Positions 7,376 to 14,873 of a stretch of DNA of 17,883 nucleotides are shown in pieces. The translations under genes were made by a program, and so were the position numbers. Below the pieces are notes generated by a model. That model made no database searches. It saw only the letters and a list, made by a program, of their open reading frames with translations, and was not told where the DNA came from. The DNA lies in NCBI GenBank assembly GCA_028275005.1, contig JAQCNN010000040.1, positions 1 through 17,883 of the forward strand. Reading direction: 5' to 3'. The DNA is from Salinirussus sp. Its GTDB lineage: Archaea; Halobacteriota; Halobacteria; Halobacteriales; Haloarculaceae. The number at the start of each line of letters is the position of its first letter. The first letter of the stretch is position 1.

Positions 7376-8401
7376 TCACGCCCCGCGCCACTCCAGCACC
7401 GTCGCCGACCAGGTGTAGCCCGTCCCGGCGGCGAGAAGGAGCACCACGTCCCCGGGTGCGACGCGACCCCGGTCGTGACCCTCGTCTAGCGCCACCACCT
7501 GGTCGACACTCTGCATGTGGCCGTAGTCGTCGAGGTAGTAGGCGTCCTCCTCGGGGTCGACGCCGAGCTCCTCGAGCAGCGTCCGGTGAAACGACCGTTT
7601 CATGTGTGTCACGGCGACGAAGTCCAGGTCGTCGCGGCCGTAGCCCGACTGGGACAGTGCCTCGTCGGCCACCTCCAGGTAGTTTGGCAGGGAGACCGGG
7701 GCGAGGCGCTCTTTCATCCCGTCGGGGTCCGGGACGTCGAGCCGGTGGAGACCCCCGTCGACGGTGTCGTCGGTAGTGGGGTTGACCGAGCCCCCGCCGG
7801 GCATGACGACGTCCTCTGCGAAGGAGCCGTCGGTGACCGCGGCGCTCTCCCGGACGACGGCTTTCTGTCGGTCGGGGGCCGGGTCGGCCTCGAGGACGCA
7901 GGCGGCCCCCCCGCTCCCGAAGTTGAACATGAACGAGGAGCGCTCGTTCTCGTAGTCGAGCAGGTCCTCCTCACGGGTGGCGGTGACCAGCAGCGCGGTG
8001 TCGACCGCCTCGACGAGCAGCTGTGCGCGGGCCTGCCGGACCGCGACCGGGCAGCCGGCACACAGCGTGTAACTCTCGGTGGCGTAGGCGTTCGCCGCAC
8101 CCAGCCGCTCGGCGATATCCGCGGCTGCCGACCAGACGATGTAGTCCTTGTACTCGCTGCCGTGGTAGAGGACGAGACCCAGGTCGGCGGCGTTGAGGCC
8201 GGCGTCGGCGAGGGCCTCCTCGGCGGCCGCGATGGCCATATCCGTGCAGTGGTCGTCCTCGGGAGGACAGACGTGCTTGTGGCGCATCCCCATCTTCTCG
8301 ACGACGACCTCCTCCGGGAGCCCGCTCTGCTCGGCCACCTCGGCGCCGGTGAGCACCTCCTCCGGTACGTACCGGCCGTAGCCGGTCAGTCCGACGTCCA
8401 T
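7376..8401 (-). CDS. 3-oxoacyl-ACP synthase III-like (thiolase-fold) enzyme
   Basis: The 341-aa protein has the length and layout of FabH/KAS III enzymes, which condense acyl-CoA with malonyl-ACP, and of their acyl-CoA-using relatives. The presumed acyl-binding cysteine is C114 in YTLCAGC. The active-site histidine is H266 in AVTHMKRSFH. A glycine-rich C-terminal loop, AAGTGYTWSATVLEW (324-338), matches the family end. The third catalytic position, normally Asn in GNxxS, reads YGHMQSVDQ here with H295. Canonical FabH activity is therefore doubtful; another Claisen condensation or acyl transfer is possible. Because haloarchaea make isoprenoid lipids, a role outside membrane fatty-acid synthesis is likely. 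The start ATG at 8401 has an A/T tract about 30 nt upstream, and the gene is divergent from the FAD oxidoreductase. Confidence 0.85.
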   Translation of the reverse strand: MDVGLTGYGRYVPEEVLTGAEVAEQSGLPEEVVVEKMGMRHKHVCPPEDDHCTDMAIAAAEEALADAGLNAADLGLVLYHGSEYKDYIVWSAAADIAERLGAANAYATESYTLCAGCPVAVRQARAQLLVEAVDTALLVTATREEDLLDYENERSSFMFNFGSGGAACVLEADPAPDRQKAVVRESAAVTDGSFAEDVVMPGGGSVNPTTDDTVDGGLHRLDVPDPDGMKERLAPVSLPNYLEVADEALSQSGYGRDDLDFVAVTHMKRSFHRTLLEELGVDPEEDAYYLDDYGHMQSVDQVVALDEGHDRGRVAPGDVVLLLAAGTGYTWSATVLEWRGA

Positions 8402-8426
8402 CTCGGCCGCGGCTCATCACCGGGCG

Positions 8427-8434
8427 GGAAAAAG
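8427..8434 (-). promoter_or_regulatory. TATA-like T-tract of the KAS III-like gene
   Basis: Minus-strand CTTTTTCC is centred about 30 nt upstream of the ATG at 8401. It lies back-to-back with the plus-strand element at 8478-8484. Confidence 0.4.
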
Positions 8435-8477
8435 GGTTCCTATCCCGGCGGCGTCTGCGACCCCGTTGTCCGTGTGG

Positions 8478-8484
8478 TTTTCAT
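8478..8484 (+). promoter_or_regulatory. TATA box of the FAD oxidoreductase gene
   Basis: TTTTCAT is centred 26 nt upstream of the ATG at 8507 and supports that start over any upstream in-frame codon. Confidence 0.5.
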
Positions 8485-8506
8485 CCGTCGGGCCACAGTT
8501 AGGCGT

Positions 8507-9541
8507 ATGCACTTGGGTATCGTCGGCGCGGGAGCGGGCGCGGCGGCACTGGCCTACGTTGTCGAGAACACGGCTGACGTGGAGACGACGATCCTCGAGA
8601 AGTCGGGCGGCGTCTGCGGGCGGGCTGCGACCCGCCGCCGTGACGGCATCCACTACGACTACGGCGCCAACTACCTCAAGGACGACGACGACCGCGTGGT
8701 CGAGTTGGTGACCGAGCAACTCGACACCGACGGCCTGGTGAACGTGACCGAACCCATCTACACCTTCGACGCCGACGGCACCGTCTCGGAGGGCCGGGAC
8801 GCCGACGACCACAAGTGGAGCTACGAGACGGGGGTAACCCAGGTCGCAAAGCGGCTACTCGCCCGGACGGACGCGACGGTCCACCGCCGGACGACGGTCG
8901 AACGGCTCGCACGCGACGGGGAGGGGTGGCGGCTGTTCGACGCCGACGGCGGGGAGTGGGGGCCCTTCGACGCCCTCGTTCTCAACCCGCCCGCCCCACA
9001 GACCGCCGACCTCCTCGCGTCCGCCGACTGGGACGCCGACCTTCGGGGGACACTCGCCGACGCCGCCGCCGACGTCGAGTACCGGAGCAACTACACCGCC
9101 GTCTTACACTACCCGTTCGAACTCGACCGGCCCTACTACGCGCTGGTCAACACCGACAAGGCTCACGACGTGGGCTGGGTCAGCCGTGAGGAGTGCAAGG
9201 CCGGCCACGTCCCCGAGGGTGAGACGCTACTCATCGTCCAGGCCAGCCCCGAGTGGGCAACGACACACTACGACGACGACCCGGCGGAGAATGTCGCGGC
9301 ACTGACCGACATGACGGCGGCTATCGTCGGCGACGAGCGGCTGCGCGAGCCGGACTGGACCGACCAGCAGGGTTGGCTCTACGCCCAGCCCGACGGGGGT
9401 GTCGCACGCGGCCCGGTCGACGCCGCGGAGGAGCACGGGCTCTACTGTGTGGGTGACTGGGTCGCCGGCGAGGGGCGGCTGCACGCGGCGCTCCGTTGCG
9501 GGCTGGACACCGGCGAGCGGCTAGCCCTCTCGCTGTCCTGA
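8507..9541 (+). CDS. Renalase-like FAD/NAD(P)-dependent oxidoreductase
   Basis: The 344-aa protein opens with a Rossmann FAD-binding fold: GIVGAGAGAAAL (residues 4-15) with E31 at the end of strand 2 to hold the ribose, then GGVCGRAATRRRDG as in renalases and amine oxidases. The C-terminal FAD motif is YCVGDWVAGEGRLHAALRCG at about residues 313-332. The middle is the substrate domain. Length and motif order fit the renalase/protoporphyrinogen-oxidase-like group; the substrate is unknown. The frame is open far upstream, but that part is antisense to the KAS III-like gene and is dismissed; ATG at 8507 follows a TATA-like element by 26 nt. The last 21 nt overlap the end of the convergent regulator gene. 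Confidence 0.88.
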   Translation: MHLGIVGAGAGAAALAYVVENTADVETTILEKSGGVCGRAATRRRDGIHYDYGANYLKDDDDRVVELVTEQLDTDGLVNVTEPIYTFDADGTVSEGRDADDHKWSYETGVTQVAKRLLARTDATVHRRTTVERLARDGEGWRLFDADGGEWGPFDALVLNPPAPQTADLLASADWDADLRGTLADAAADVEYRSNYTAVLHYPFELDRPYYALVNTDKAHDVGWVSREECKAGHVPEGETLLIVQASPEWATTHYDDDPAENVAALTDMTAAIVGDERLREPDWTDQQGWLYAQPDGGVARGPVDAAEEHGLYCVGDWVAGEGRLHAALRCGLDTGERLALSLS

Positions 9542-10633
9542 GTCCGGTCCGGAGCCGGGCTCGTCCGAGTCGCCGGCCTCAGTCAGGCTGACGACGTTCT
9601 CGCGGCCGATCCGTAGCTTCTCGACCGCCTCGTCCTCGGCCAGCGAGGAGACCGTCCGGGATGTCTTCGACGCCGACCAGTCCAGCCGGTCGGCGACCGC
9701 GGACTGCCGCATCCGTCCGTCGGCGGACTCGAGTAGCTGTATTAGCCGTTCCTCGTCCGAGATCAGTGCGGCCGGCTCACCATCGGGGCCACCGGTGTCG
9801 GCCGCGGGGGCAGTCTCGTCGGAGCGGGTTCGCCGCCAGACCAGCAGCCCGAAGACCGCCGCCAGACCGACGGAGACACTCACGAGCGCGAGGACGACCT
9901 CGTTCCCGACACTGGGCTCACCGTTTGCCCTGTCCGCGCTACTGCCGTTTCCCGGTCCGGACCCGCCGTTCGTGGCGGTCGGCGTCGTGGCCGTCCCGGC
10001 GACCGCGTCGGCGGGGGCGAACCCGACCTGCGGGCGCCGGTCGTCGAAGTCGACTCGACCGACCCAGGTGACCGTGTCGTCCGCCCGGTTGGTGGGCGCT
10101 GGGTCGGTATCCGTGACCGTGTAGCCGGAGGGGGCCTCGATTGCGAGTGTGTCGTTCTCGGTGAACAGGAGCCCACCCTCGAAGGCGTCACCGACGCGAA
10201 CGGTGTCGGCCCGACTGGCCGCGAACCCCTCCCAGGTGAACGAGTAGGAGACCACACCCCACCGTCGGGGCACCTGCTGGATGTCCGTCGTGGCGGTGAA
10301 GTTCGTCGCCCGCATCTCGCGGCCGGTGGCCTCGGCCGCGCTGGTGACGACCGCACGCATCCGCTCACGGAAGGGGTCGAGGCTGCTCGCGGTGTCGTTG
10401 CGAAAGCGGTCCTGGAAGGTCCGGTAGGCGTCGACCTCGGTCTGGGTCGACAGTCGCGTCCGGACCCGGACCGTCCAGCGGGCGTCCCCGTCTGCCTGCA
10501 CCTCGATCCGCGTGACAGTGTTGTCAGTGCCGGGGTCGGGCTGGCTCTGTGCCAGCCCTGGGCCCGTCAGCAGCGGCGTCACGACCAGCACCAGAGCGAG
10601 GGCGGCAACGACGAGTCCCCTGCGGGTGACCAT
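9521..10633 (-). CDS. Membrane-bound winged-helix regulator with extracellular domain
   Basis: The 370-aa protein has a signal-peptide-like N-terminus (RR followed by a hydrophobic stretch to about residue 28, with ALVLVV and GLAQS), an exported domain of about residues 30-240, a Thr/Gly/Asn-rich stalk (212-240), one transmembrane helix (about 245-266) followed by basic RRTR, and a cytoplasmic winged helix-turn-helix at about 291-352. In the HTH, MRQSAVADRLDWSASKTSRT holds the helix-turn-recognition helix and ENVVSLTEAG the wing end. This topology suggests a one-component sensor that binds DNA at the membrane; similar HTH membrane proteins are common in haloarchaea and mostly uncharacterised. 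It is divergent from the secreted surface-protein gene, a likely target. The stop TAG lies inside the convergent FAD oxidoreductase gene. The substrate or signal is unknown. Confidence 0.85.
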   Translation of the reverse strand: MVTRRGLVVAALALVLVVTPLLTGPGLAQSQPDPGTDNTVTRIEVQADGDARWTVRVRTRLSTQTEVDAYRTFQDRFRNDTASSLDPFRERMRAVVTSAAEATGREMRATNFTATTDIQQVPRRWGVVSYSFTWEGFAASRADTVRVGDAFEGGLLFTENDTLAIEAPSGYTVTDTDPAPTNRADDTVTWVGRVDFDDRRPQVGFAPADAVAGTATTPTATNGGSGPGNGSSADRANGEPSVGNEVVLALVSVSVGLAAVFGLLVWRRTRSDETAPAADTGGPDGEPAALISDEERLIQLLESADGRMRQSAVADRLDWSASKTSRTVSSLAEDEAVEKLRIGRENVVSLTEAGDSDEPGSGPDSGQREG

Positions 10634-10657
10634 CCGTTGTATTGTTCGACGCTCGGC

Positions 10658-10665
10658 GTCTTACG
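10658..10665 (-). promoter_or_regulatory. Weak TATA-like element of the membrane regulator gene
   Basis: Minus-strand CGTAAGAC is centred about 29 nt upstream of the ATG at 10633. It is a poor match, supported mostly by its spacing. Confidence 0.25.
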
Positions 10666-10704
10666 GTTTGTGGCTGTTCATCCGACCGCCCGAGGGCGGC
10701 GCCT

Positions 10705-10732
10705 GCAACTGTCCGCAAACGGCTGCAAACGG
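10705..10732 (+). promoter_or_regulatory. Three GCAA boxes with 10-bp period, putative regulator site
   Basis: GCAA starts at 10705, 10715 and 10725; the last two are identical over eight bases (GCAAACGG). The exact 10-bp spacing puts all boxes on one face of the helix. The array ends 18 nt before the TATA box of the surface-protein gene, where archaeal activators commonly bind. The divergent gene codes for a winged-helix regulator, the obvious candidate to bind here; that link is inference. Confidence 0.5.
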
Positions 10733-10750
10733 GCGCCAGCGTCGGCCCGG

Positions 10751-10756
10751 TTTATA
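10751..10756 (+). promoter_or_regulatory. TATA box of the surface-protein gene
   Basis: TTTATA is the clearest TATA box in the window together with that at 17214. It is centred 28 nt upstream of the ATG at 10782, so the transcript should be leaderless. Confidence 0.65.
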
Positions 10757-10781
10757 CTTGTAGGGCTCCGAAGATAGGACA

Positions 10782-12629
10782 ATGCGAGACCGCCCGTTCC
10801 TGTCGATGCTCGTGGTGGCGCTTGTCGTCGTCGGTGCCGCGGGTCTGGTCGCGGCCGCGGCCCCCGTCGGCGCCCAGACGGCCGACGGGCCCGGGGCCAA
10901 CGCCACGACGAACAGCTCCGTCAACGTGACCGCAGGCGCCCAGCTCTCGACCGTGCTCTCGGTCACCAGCGACGACGTGCAGTCGGAGGTCGAGGAGACG
11001 GCCTTCGAGGTCGAGTACGAGCGCGAGGAGGGGCGCGCCGAGGTCGTCGCCGAGCGGGCCGAGGCCGTCCGTGACCGCGCCGAGGGGATCCGCGATGACT
11101 ACCGCGCGGCCGTCGAGGCCTACCGGCAGGGTGAGGTCGACCGGGCGGGCTTCGCCCAGCGGCTCGCGGCGCTCAACGCCCGTGCGGGGAGTGTCGTTGA
11201 CGCACACGACCGTCTCGAACGGCGTGCGACGAACCTCTCGACACTCGACCTGCGCGTGGCCGGGTTCAACCGGACCGCTCTGGAGCAGGCCGTGACCCCC
11301 CTCGACAACGTCCGCGGGACCGGCGCCACCGCGCTACTCGCACAGTTCACCGGCCAGCAACAGGGCGAGATTAGCCTGGAGACCGACGGCGGGCTCTCCA
11401 TCGAGGTGAGCAGCGAGGACGGCGAGCGCTCCCGGGAGTTCGAGCGCGAGCCGGACCGCAACGCTGCGGTCACGGTGGACCAGTCGACCGCCCTCGAGAC
11501 GGCACGCAGCGCGCTGACCGACACCGGGAACGGCTCGTGGGCGCTCACCGACGCCGGAATCCACGGCGAGGACGGCAGCTACGAGTTCGGGTTCGAACTC
11601 CGTGCCGACAGCCTGACCGGCGAGGCAGAGGTCGGCGTCGACGGCTCCTCGGGCGAGGTGTTCAGCCTCGAGGAGGAGGTCGAGCCGGCCAACGGCGAGG
11701 AGGGTGAGCGGGAGGCGGACGAAACCGAGGACGAGACCGAGGACTCCGAGCGCGTCGACGAGCTCGCCCTCGTCGTCACGGACGGCCAGCCGGCACCCGG
11801 CGCAACGGTGACGGTACGCACGCTCGCCGACGGCGACCCGGCAGCCGACATCGCCGTCGGCGTCGACGGCGAGGTGGCCGGCGAGACCACCGCCGACGGG
11901 ACATTCACCCTGACCCTCCCCGACGCGGGCGAGGTGACACTCACCGCCGAGCGCGGTGCGGGTGAGGCGGAACTCGACCTCGAGTTCGGCGACAGCGAGC
12001 AGCGCGAGGAGAGATTCCGGGGAGACGTCGACGTCTCGGCCACGCTCGCGGACGGGACGGTCGCCGTGACCGCGACCTACAACGGGAGTGGGATCGCCGA
12101 CGCGACCGTTTCGGCCAACGGCGAGCGGGTCGGGGTGACCGACGCAAGCGGCAAGCTCGACTTTGCCCTCCCGGCCGACGCCGAGGACCTCGAACTCGAG
12201 ATAACAAAGGGCTCCTTCGAGACGGAGGAGGAGTACGCCGTTCGGAACGGCTCGCTTGCGGCCCCCGGCGAGGACCAGGAGCGCGAGGACCAAGCGCCCG
12301 AGGACCAGGAGCGCGATGAGGACAACAGCACCGCGGATGACGAGGGGGCCGACGACGGGGAAACCGAGACCCTCGAACTCGTCGTCGACGGGGGTGACCC
12401 CGGACCGGGCGAGACGGTGACACTGCGGGTCCTCGCTGACGGGGACCCCGCAGCCGACACGACGGTGTTCGTCAACGACGAGCGCGCCGGGGTGACCGAC
12501 GACGGGGGGCGGGTGACCGTGACACTCCCCGACGCCGAGGACGTCGAGGTCACCGCCGAGACCGACACCGAAACGGCCGAACTCGAGTTCGAGTTCGACG
12601 ACCGGGAGACCGACGACACGGGTGAGTGA
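10782..12629 (+). CDS. Secreted acidic surface protein: helical, PepSY-like and Ig-like repeats
   Basis: The 615-aa protein starts with a signal peptide (MRDRP, then a hydrophobic core to about residue 31, AQTADG). A helical, charged region follows at about 62-190 (EYEREEGRAEVVAERAEAV and onward). Residues 229-299 look like a PepSY domain (ALETARSAL ... GEAEVGVDGSSGEVF). Three Ig-like beta repeats follow: about 324-402, 412-487 and 526-606. Repeats 1 and 3 share LADGDPAAD and TLPDA and are clearly duplicates; repeat 2 is diverged. Two highly acidic linkers separate them (about 301-323 and 496-528). Nine N-x-S/T sequons fit a glycosylated exoprotein. There is no C-terminal transmembrane helix, so it is secreted or held by partners. 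The role is unknown; PepSY domains often accompany proteases or inhibit them. It is divergent from a membrane HTH protein. Confidence 0.85.
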   Translation: MRDRPFLSMLVVALVVVGAAGLVAAAAPVGAQTADGPGANATTNSSVNVTAGAQLSTVLSVTSDDVQSEVEETAFEVEYEREEGRAEVVAERAEAVRDRAEGIRDDYRAAVEAYRQGEVDRAGFAQRLAALNARAGSVVDAHDRLERRATNLSTLDLRVAGFNRTALEQAVTPLDNVRGTGATALLAQFTGQQQGEISLETDGGLSIEVSSEDGERSREFEREPDRNAAVTVDQSTALETARSALTDTGNGSWALTDAGIHGEDGSYEFGFELRADSLTGEAEVGVDGSSGEVFSLEEEVEPANGEEGEREADETEDETEDSERVDELALVVTDGQPAPGATVTVRTLADGDPAADIAVGVDGEVAGETTADGTFTLTLPDAGEVTLTAERGAGEAELDLEFGDSEQREERFRGDVDVSATLADGTVAVTATYNGSGIADATVSANGERVGVTDASGKLDFALPADAEDLELEITKGSFETEEEYAVRNGSLAAPGEDQEREDQAPEDQERDEDNSTADDEGADDGETETLELVVDGGDPGPGETVTLRVLADGDPAADTTVFVNDERAGVTDDGGRVTVTLPDAEDVEVTAETDTETAELEFEFDDRETDDTGE

Positions 12630-12661
12630 CGCGGCCTGGTCACGGGAAACCGGCTCAGGAG

Positions 12662-12682
12662 ACCCCGGCGCGCCGCTGGGGT
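12662..12682 (+). terminator. Hairpin after the surface-protein gene
   Basis: A 9-bp stem (one G-U pair) with a 3-nt loop CGC lies 33 nt after the stop at 12629. No T-run follows, so a terminator role is only possible. Confidence 0.25.
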
Positions 12683-12739
12683 GGTGGTGGCCTGTGCACC
12701 CCTCTGTCGCGTTACCTGGGCCAGTTGAGAGTGCCGGCC

Positions 12740-12751
12740 AAGCCTCTTTGC
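12740..12751 (+). promoter_or_regulatory. Promoter element of mobA, shared with the thioesterase gene
   Basis: AAGCCTCTTTGC, with the CTTTG core about 26 nt before the ATG at 12774, recurs identically at 14298-14309. The AAGCC part would be the BRE and the CTTTG part a weak TATA. Confidence 0.45.
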
Positions 12752-12773
12752 CGCCGGCGTCGAAGCCCCGACA

Positions 12774-13388
12774 ATGCGTGCTGGCGTTATCGTCGCCGGG
12801 GGTCGCTCGACCCGCTTTGGTGAGCAGGACAAGGCTGTCGCGGACCTCGCGGGCACGCCGGTGGTCTGCCGGGTGGCCGACCGACTCGGTCAGGTCGTCG
12901 ACGAACTCGTCGTCAACTGTCGACCCGACCAGCGCGGGGCAATCGAGGAGGCCCTGAGAACAGTCGACCCTGTGCCGACCGTCGCCGAGGACCCGGAGCC
13001 CGACCGGGGGCCGATGGCCGGCCTCGTGACCGGCTTGCGGGCCGTCGACAGCGAGTACGCCGCCGCTGTGGCCTGTGACATGCCCTTCGTGGACCCCGGC
13101 TTTCTGGACTACCTCTTCGAGCGGGCGGCCGGTCGCGACGCCGCGGTGCCAAAGCCCGACGAGTGGGTCCAGCCGATGCAGGCGGTCTACCGCGTCGAGC
13201 CGACGGTCGCGGCCTGTACGGCCGCCCTCGAGCGTGGGGAGAGCCGTGTCGTTGCGCCGTTGGCGACCCTCGAGCACGTCGTCGTCGGTCCGGAGGGGGT
13301 CACGGAACACGCCACGCCGGCGACGTTCGAGAATCTGAACACCCGCGCCGAGTTCGAGGCAGCCGCCGAGCGACTCCACGGGGAGTGA
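12774..13388 (+). CDS. mobA: Molybdenum cofactor guanylyltransferase MobA
   Basis: The 204-aa protein is a nucleotidyltransferase that attaches GMP to molybdopterin to make the guanine-dinucleotide form of the molybdenum cofactor. The N-terminal GTP-binding loop is VIVAGGRSTRFGEQDKA (residues 5-21) with K20. RGPMAGL (79-85) and the metal-binding CDMPF (101-105) follow. QPMQAVYR (133-140) and FENLNTR (185-191) match the family's C-terminal motifs. The length is normal. Motifs support MobA over the related CTP-using MocA or CofC, though fine specificity is not certain from sequence. It stands alone with its own promoter; no other molybdenum gene lies in the window. Confidence 0.9.
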   Translation: MRAGVIVAGGRSTRFGEQDKAVADLAGTPVVCRVADRLGQVVDELVVNCRPDQRGAIEEALRTVDPVPTVAEDPEPDRGPMAGLVTGLRAVDSEYAAAVACDMPFVDPGFLDYLFERAAGRDAAVPKPDEWVQPMQAVYRVEPTVAACTAALERGESRVVAPLATLEHVVVGPEGVTEHATPATFENLNTRAEFEAAAERLHGE

Positions 13389-13485
13389 GCAACAGACGGT
13401 GTCCGCCGCCGGGTCGTCGGCACACGCTCCGGCAAGACCGATTGCACGCTGGAACGGGGTGAGTAACCGTGGGTCGGTAGGTGGA

Positions 13486-13491
13486 CTTTTG
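13486..13491 (+). promoter_or_regulatory. TATA box of the first SDR gene
   Basis: CTTTTG is centred 26 nt upstream of the ATG at 13515 and supports this start over the in-frame GTG at 13491, which overlaps the element. Confidence 0.5.
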
Positions 13492-13514
13492 TGCCCCGCT
13501 GTGGTCGTTGGGGT

Positions 13515-14282
13515 ATGCGATTTCAGGACAGAACCGTCTTCGTCACGGGCGCCGGGTCGGGGATCGGACGCGCGACAGCAAAGCGGTGTGCCGACGAGGG
13601 GGCGACGGTCGTCGTCACCGACGTCGACGTGGAGGGCGGCGAGGAGACTGTCGCCGAGGTGGAGGACAGCGACCGCCCCGGGAGCGCGGTCCTCTACGAG
13701 CTGGACGTGACCGACGCCGCGGCCTTCGAGGACACCGTCGACGCCGCCGCCGCGGAGCACGGGCTGGACGCAATCGTCAACAACGCCGGCGTCGGCCAGG
13801 CCAACTGCGCGATGGAGGAGCTCTCCCTCGAGGACCGCGACCGGATCCTCGGTATCAACGGCAAGGGCGTCTGGAACGGCTGTCGGGCCGCAATCCCTCA
13901 CCTCAAGAAGCAGGGGTCGGGGTCTATCGTCAACGTCGCGTCGCTTGCGGGGGTGATCGGCCAGCCCTTCGCCGCGGCATACGCCTTTACGAAGGGCGGT
14001 GTCACGAAGTTCACAAAGTCGCTGGCGGGCGAACTCGGCCGGCACGGGGTCCGCGCAAACGCGGTCTGTCCGGGCTTTACCGACACGCCGCTGGTCCGTG
14101 GCGGGCTCGAGTCCCGGGATGACCCGGAGGCCGCCCGGGAGAAACTCGAGAGTCTGTACGCCCTGGACCGGATCGGCCAGCCCGAGGAGATCGCCGACGC
14201 GATCCGCTTTCTGGCCGGCGAGGAGTCCTCCTTCGTGACCGGTCACGAGCTGGTCGTCGACGGCGGCTACTCCAGCGGATAG
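13515..14282 (+). CDS. Short-chain dehydrogenase/reductase (SDR), classical
   Basis: The 255-aa protein has all classical SDR motifs: cofactor loop TGAGSGIG (11-18), D36 after strand 2 (TDVD) suggesting NAD(H) preference, LDVTD (63-67), NNAG (89-92), and catalytic S143, Y156 and K160 (YAFTK). The C-terminal FLAGEESSFVTGHELVVDGG is the usual end of FabG-like and alcohol-dehydrogenase-like members. It oxidises or reduces a hydroxyl/keto group; the substrate is not evident. It is a close paralogue of the SDR starting at 17243: both share KGVWNGC, HLK and QGSGSI in the same places. The gene has its own TATA element and no overlap with its neighbours. Confidence 0.9.
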   Translation: MRFQDRTVFVTGAGSGIGRATAKRCADEGATVVVTDVDVEGGEETVAEVEDSDRPGSAVLYELDVTDAAAFEDTVDAAAAEHGLDAIVNNAGVGQANCAMEELSLEDRDRILGINGKGVWNGCRAAIPHLKKQGSGSIVNVASLAGVIGQPFAAAYAFTKGGVTKFTKSLAGELGRHGVRANAVCPGFTDTPLVRGGLESRDDPEAAREKLESLYALDRIGQPEEIADAIRFLAGEESSFVTGHELVVDGGYSSG

Positions 14283-14297
14283 GCCAGCGGCGAGCCG

Positions 14298-14309
14298 AAG
14301 CCTCTTTGC
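14298..14309 (+). promoter_or_regulatory. Promoter element of the thioesterase gene
   Basis: AAGCCTCTTTGC, the same 12 bases as before mobA, with the CTTTG core about 28 nt before the ATG at 14334. It begins 16 nt after the SDR stop. Confidence 0.45.
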
Positions 14310-14333
14310 GACCGGCGGGACACCTCCCGGGCG

Positions 14334-14873
14334 ATGACCGACTCCGATGCCAGTGGGCCCGGGACCGAGCCTGACGGGGCTGCCGATGGGAGCGAGCCGG
14401 AGACAGACGACCGGGGCGGGCCGGAAGCCGATATCGACCCGGATGCCGACCGGCCGGGTGCCCGCGCGGACGGCGACTTCTTCCCCGACGGGACGTTCAA
14501 CGACTGGGTCGGTCTCCGAGTCGAGGAGTACAGCGACGGCGAGGTGGTGCTCGCCGTCGACTACGAGGGGTTCAAGCGCAACCCGGGGGACGTGATGCAC
14601 GGCGGTGTGACCGCGACGCTGGTCGACGTCGCCGGCGGGGTCGCCATCGGGTCGACCTTCGAGGACCGCGAGGACCGGCCGTTCATGGCGACAACGAACC
14701 TCGACATCAACTACCTCCGCCCGGTCACCGACACCGCCTACGCGACCGCTGCGGTCGTCCGCGTGGGCAGTTCCACAGCGGTCGCACAGGTCGACGTCGA
14801 GAGCACCGCACCCGACGGCGAGCGGAAGCAGGTTGCCATCGGCACGGTCACCTACAGCGTCGCCGACCAGTAG
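14334..14873 (+). CDS. PaaI-type hotdog-fold thioesterase
   Basis: The 179-aa protein has a hotdog domain at about residues 49-178 preceded by about 48 acidic, Gly/Pro-rich, probably disordered residues. The hotdog signature is MHGGVTATLVDVAGGVAI (88-105), where HGG and D98 correspond to the active-site region of PaaI-like acyl-CoA thioesterases. TTNLDINYLRP (120-130) is the second conserved segment. The enzyme probably hydrolyses an acyl-CoA or aryl-CoA; the natural substrate is unknown. The start has a promoter element 28 nt upstream, so the acidic leader appears to be part of the gene, although no later ATG before the fold offers a short form. It lies directly behind the SDR gene. Confidence 0.87.
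   Translation: MTDSDASGPGTEPDGAADGSEPETDDRGGPEADIDPDADRPGARADGDFFPDGTFNDWVGLRVEEYSDGEVVLAVDYEGFKRNPGDVMHGGVTATLVDVAGGVAIGSTFEDREDRPFMATTNLDINYLRPVTDTAYATAAVVRVGSSTAVAQVDVESTAPDGERKQVAIGTVTYSVADQ

Noticed and set aside
7517..8506. Upstream extension of the FAD oxidoreductase frame
   Set aside because: These codons are antisense to the KAS III-like gene. The Rossmann motif begins right after the ATG at 8507, which has a TATA element 26 nt upstream.
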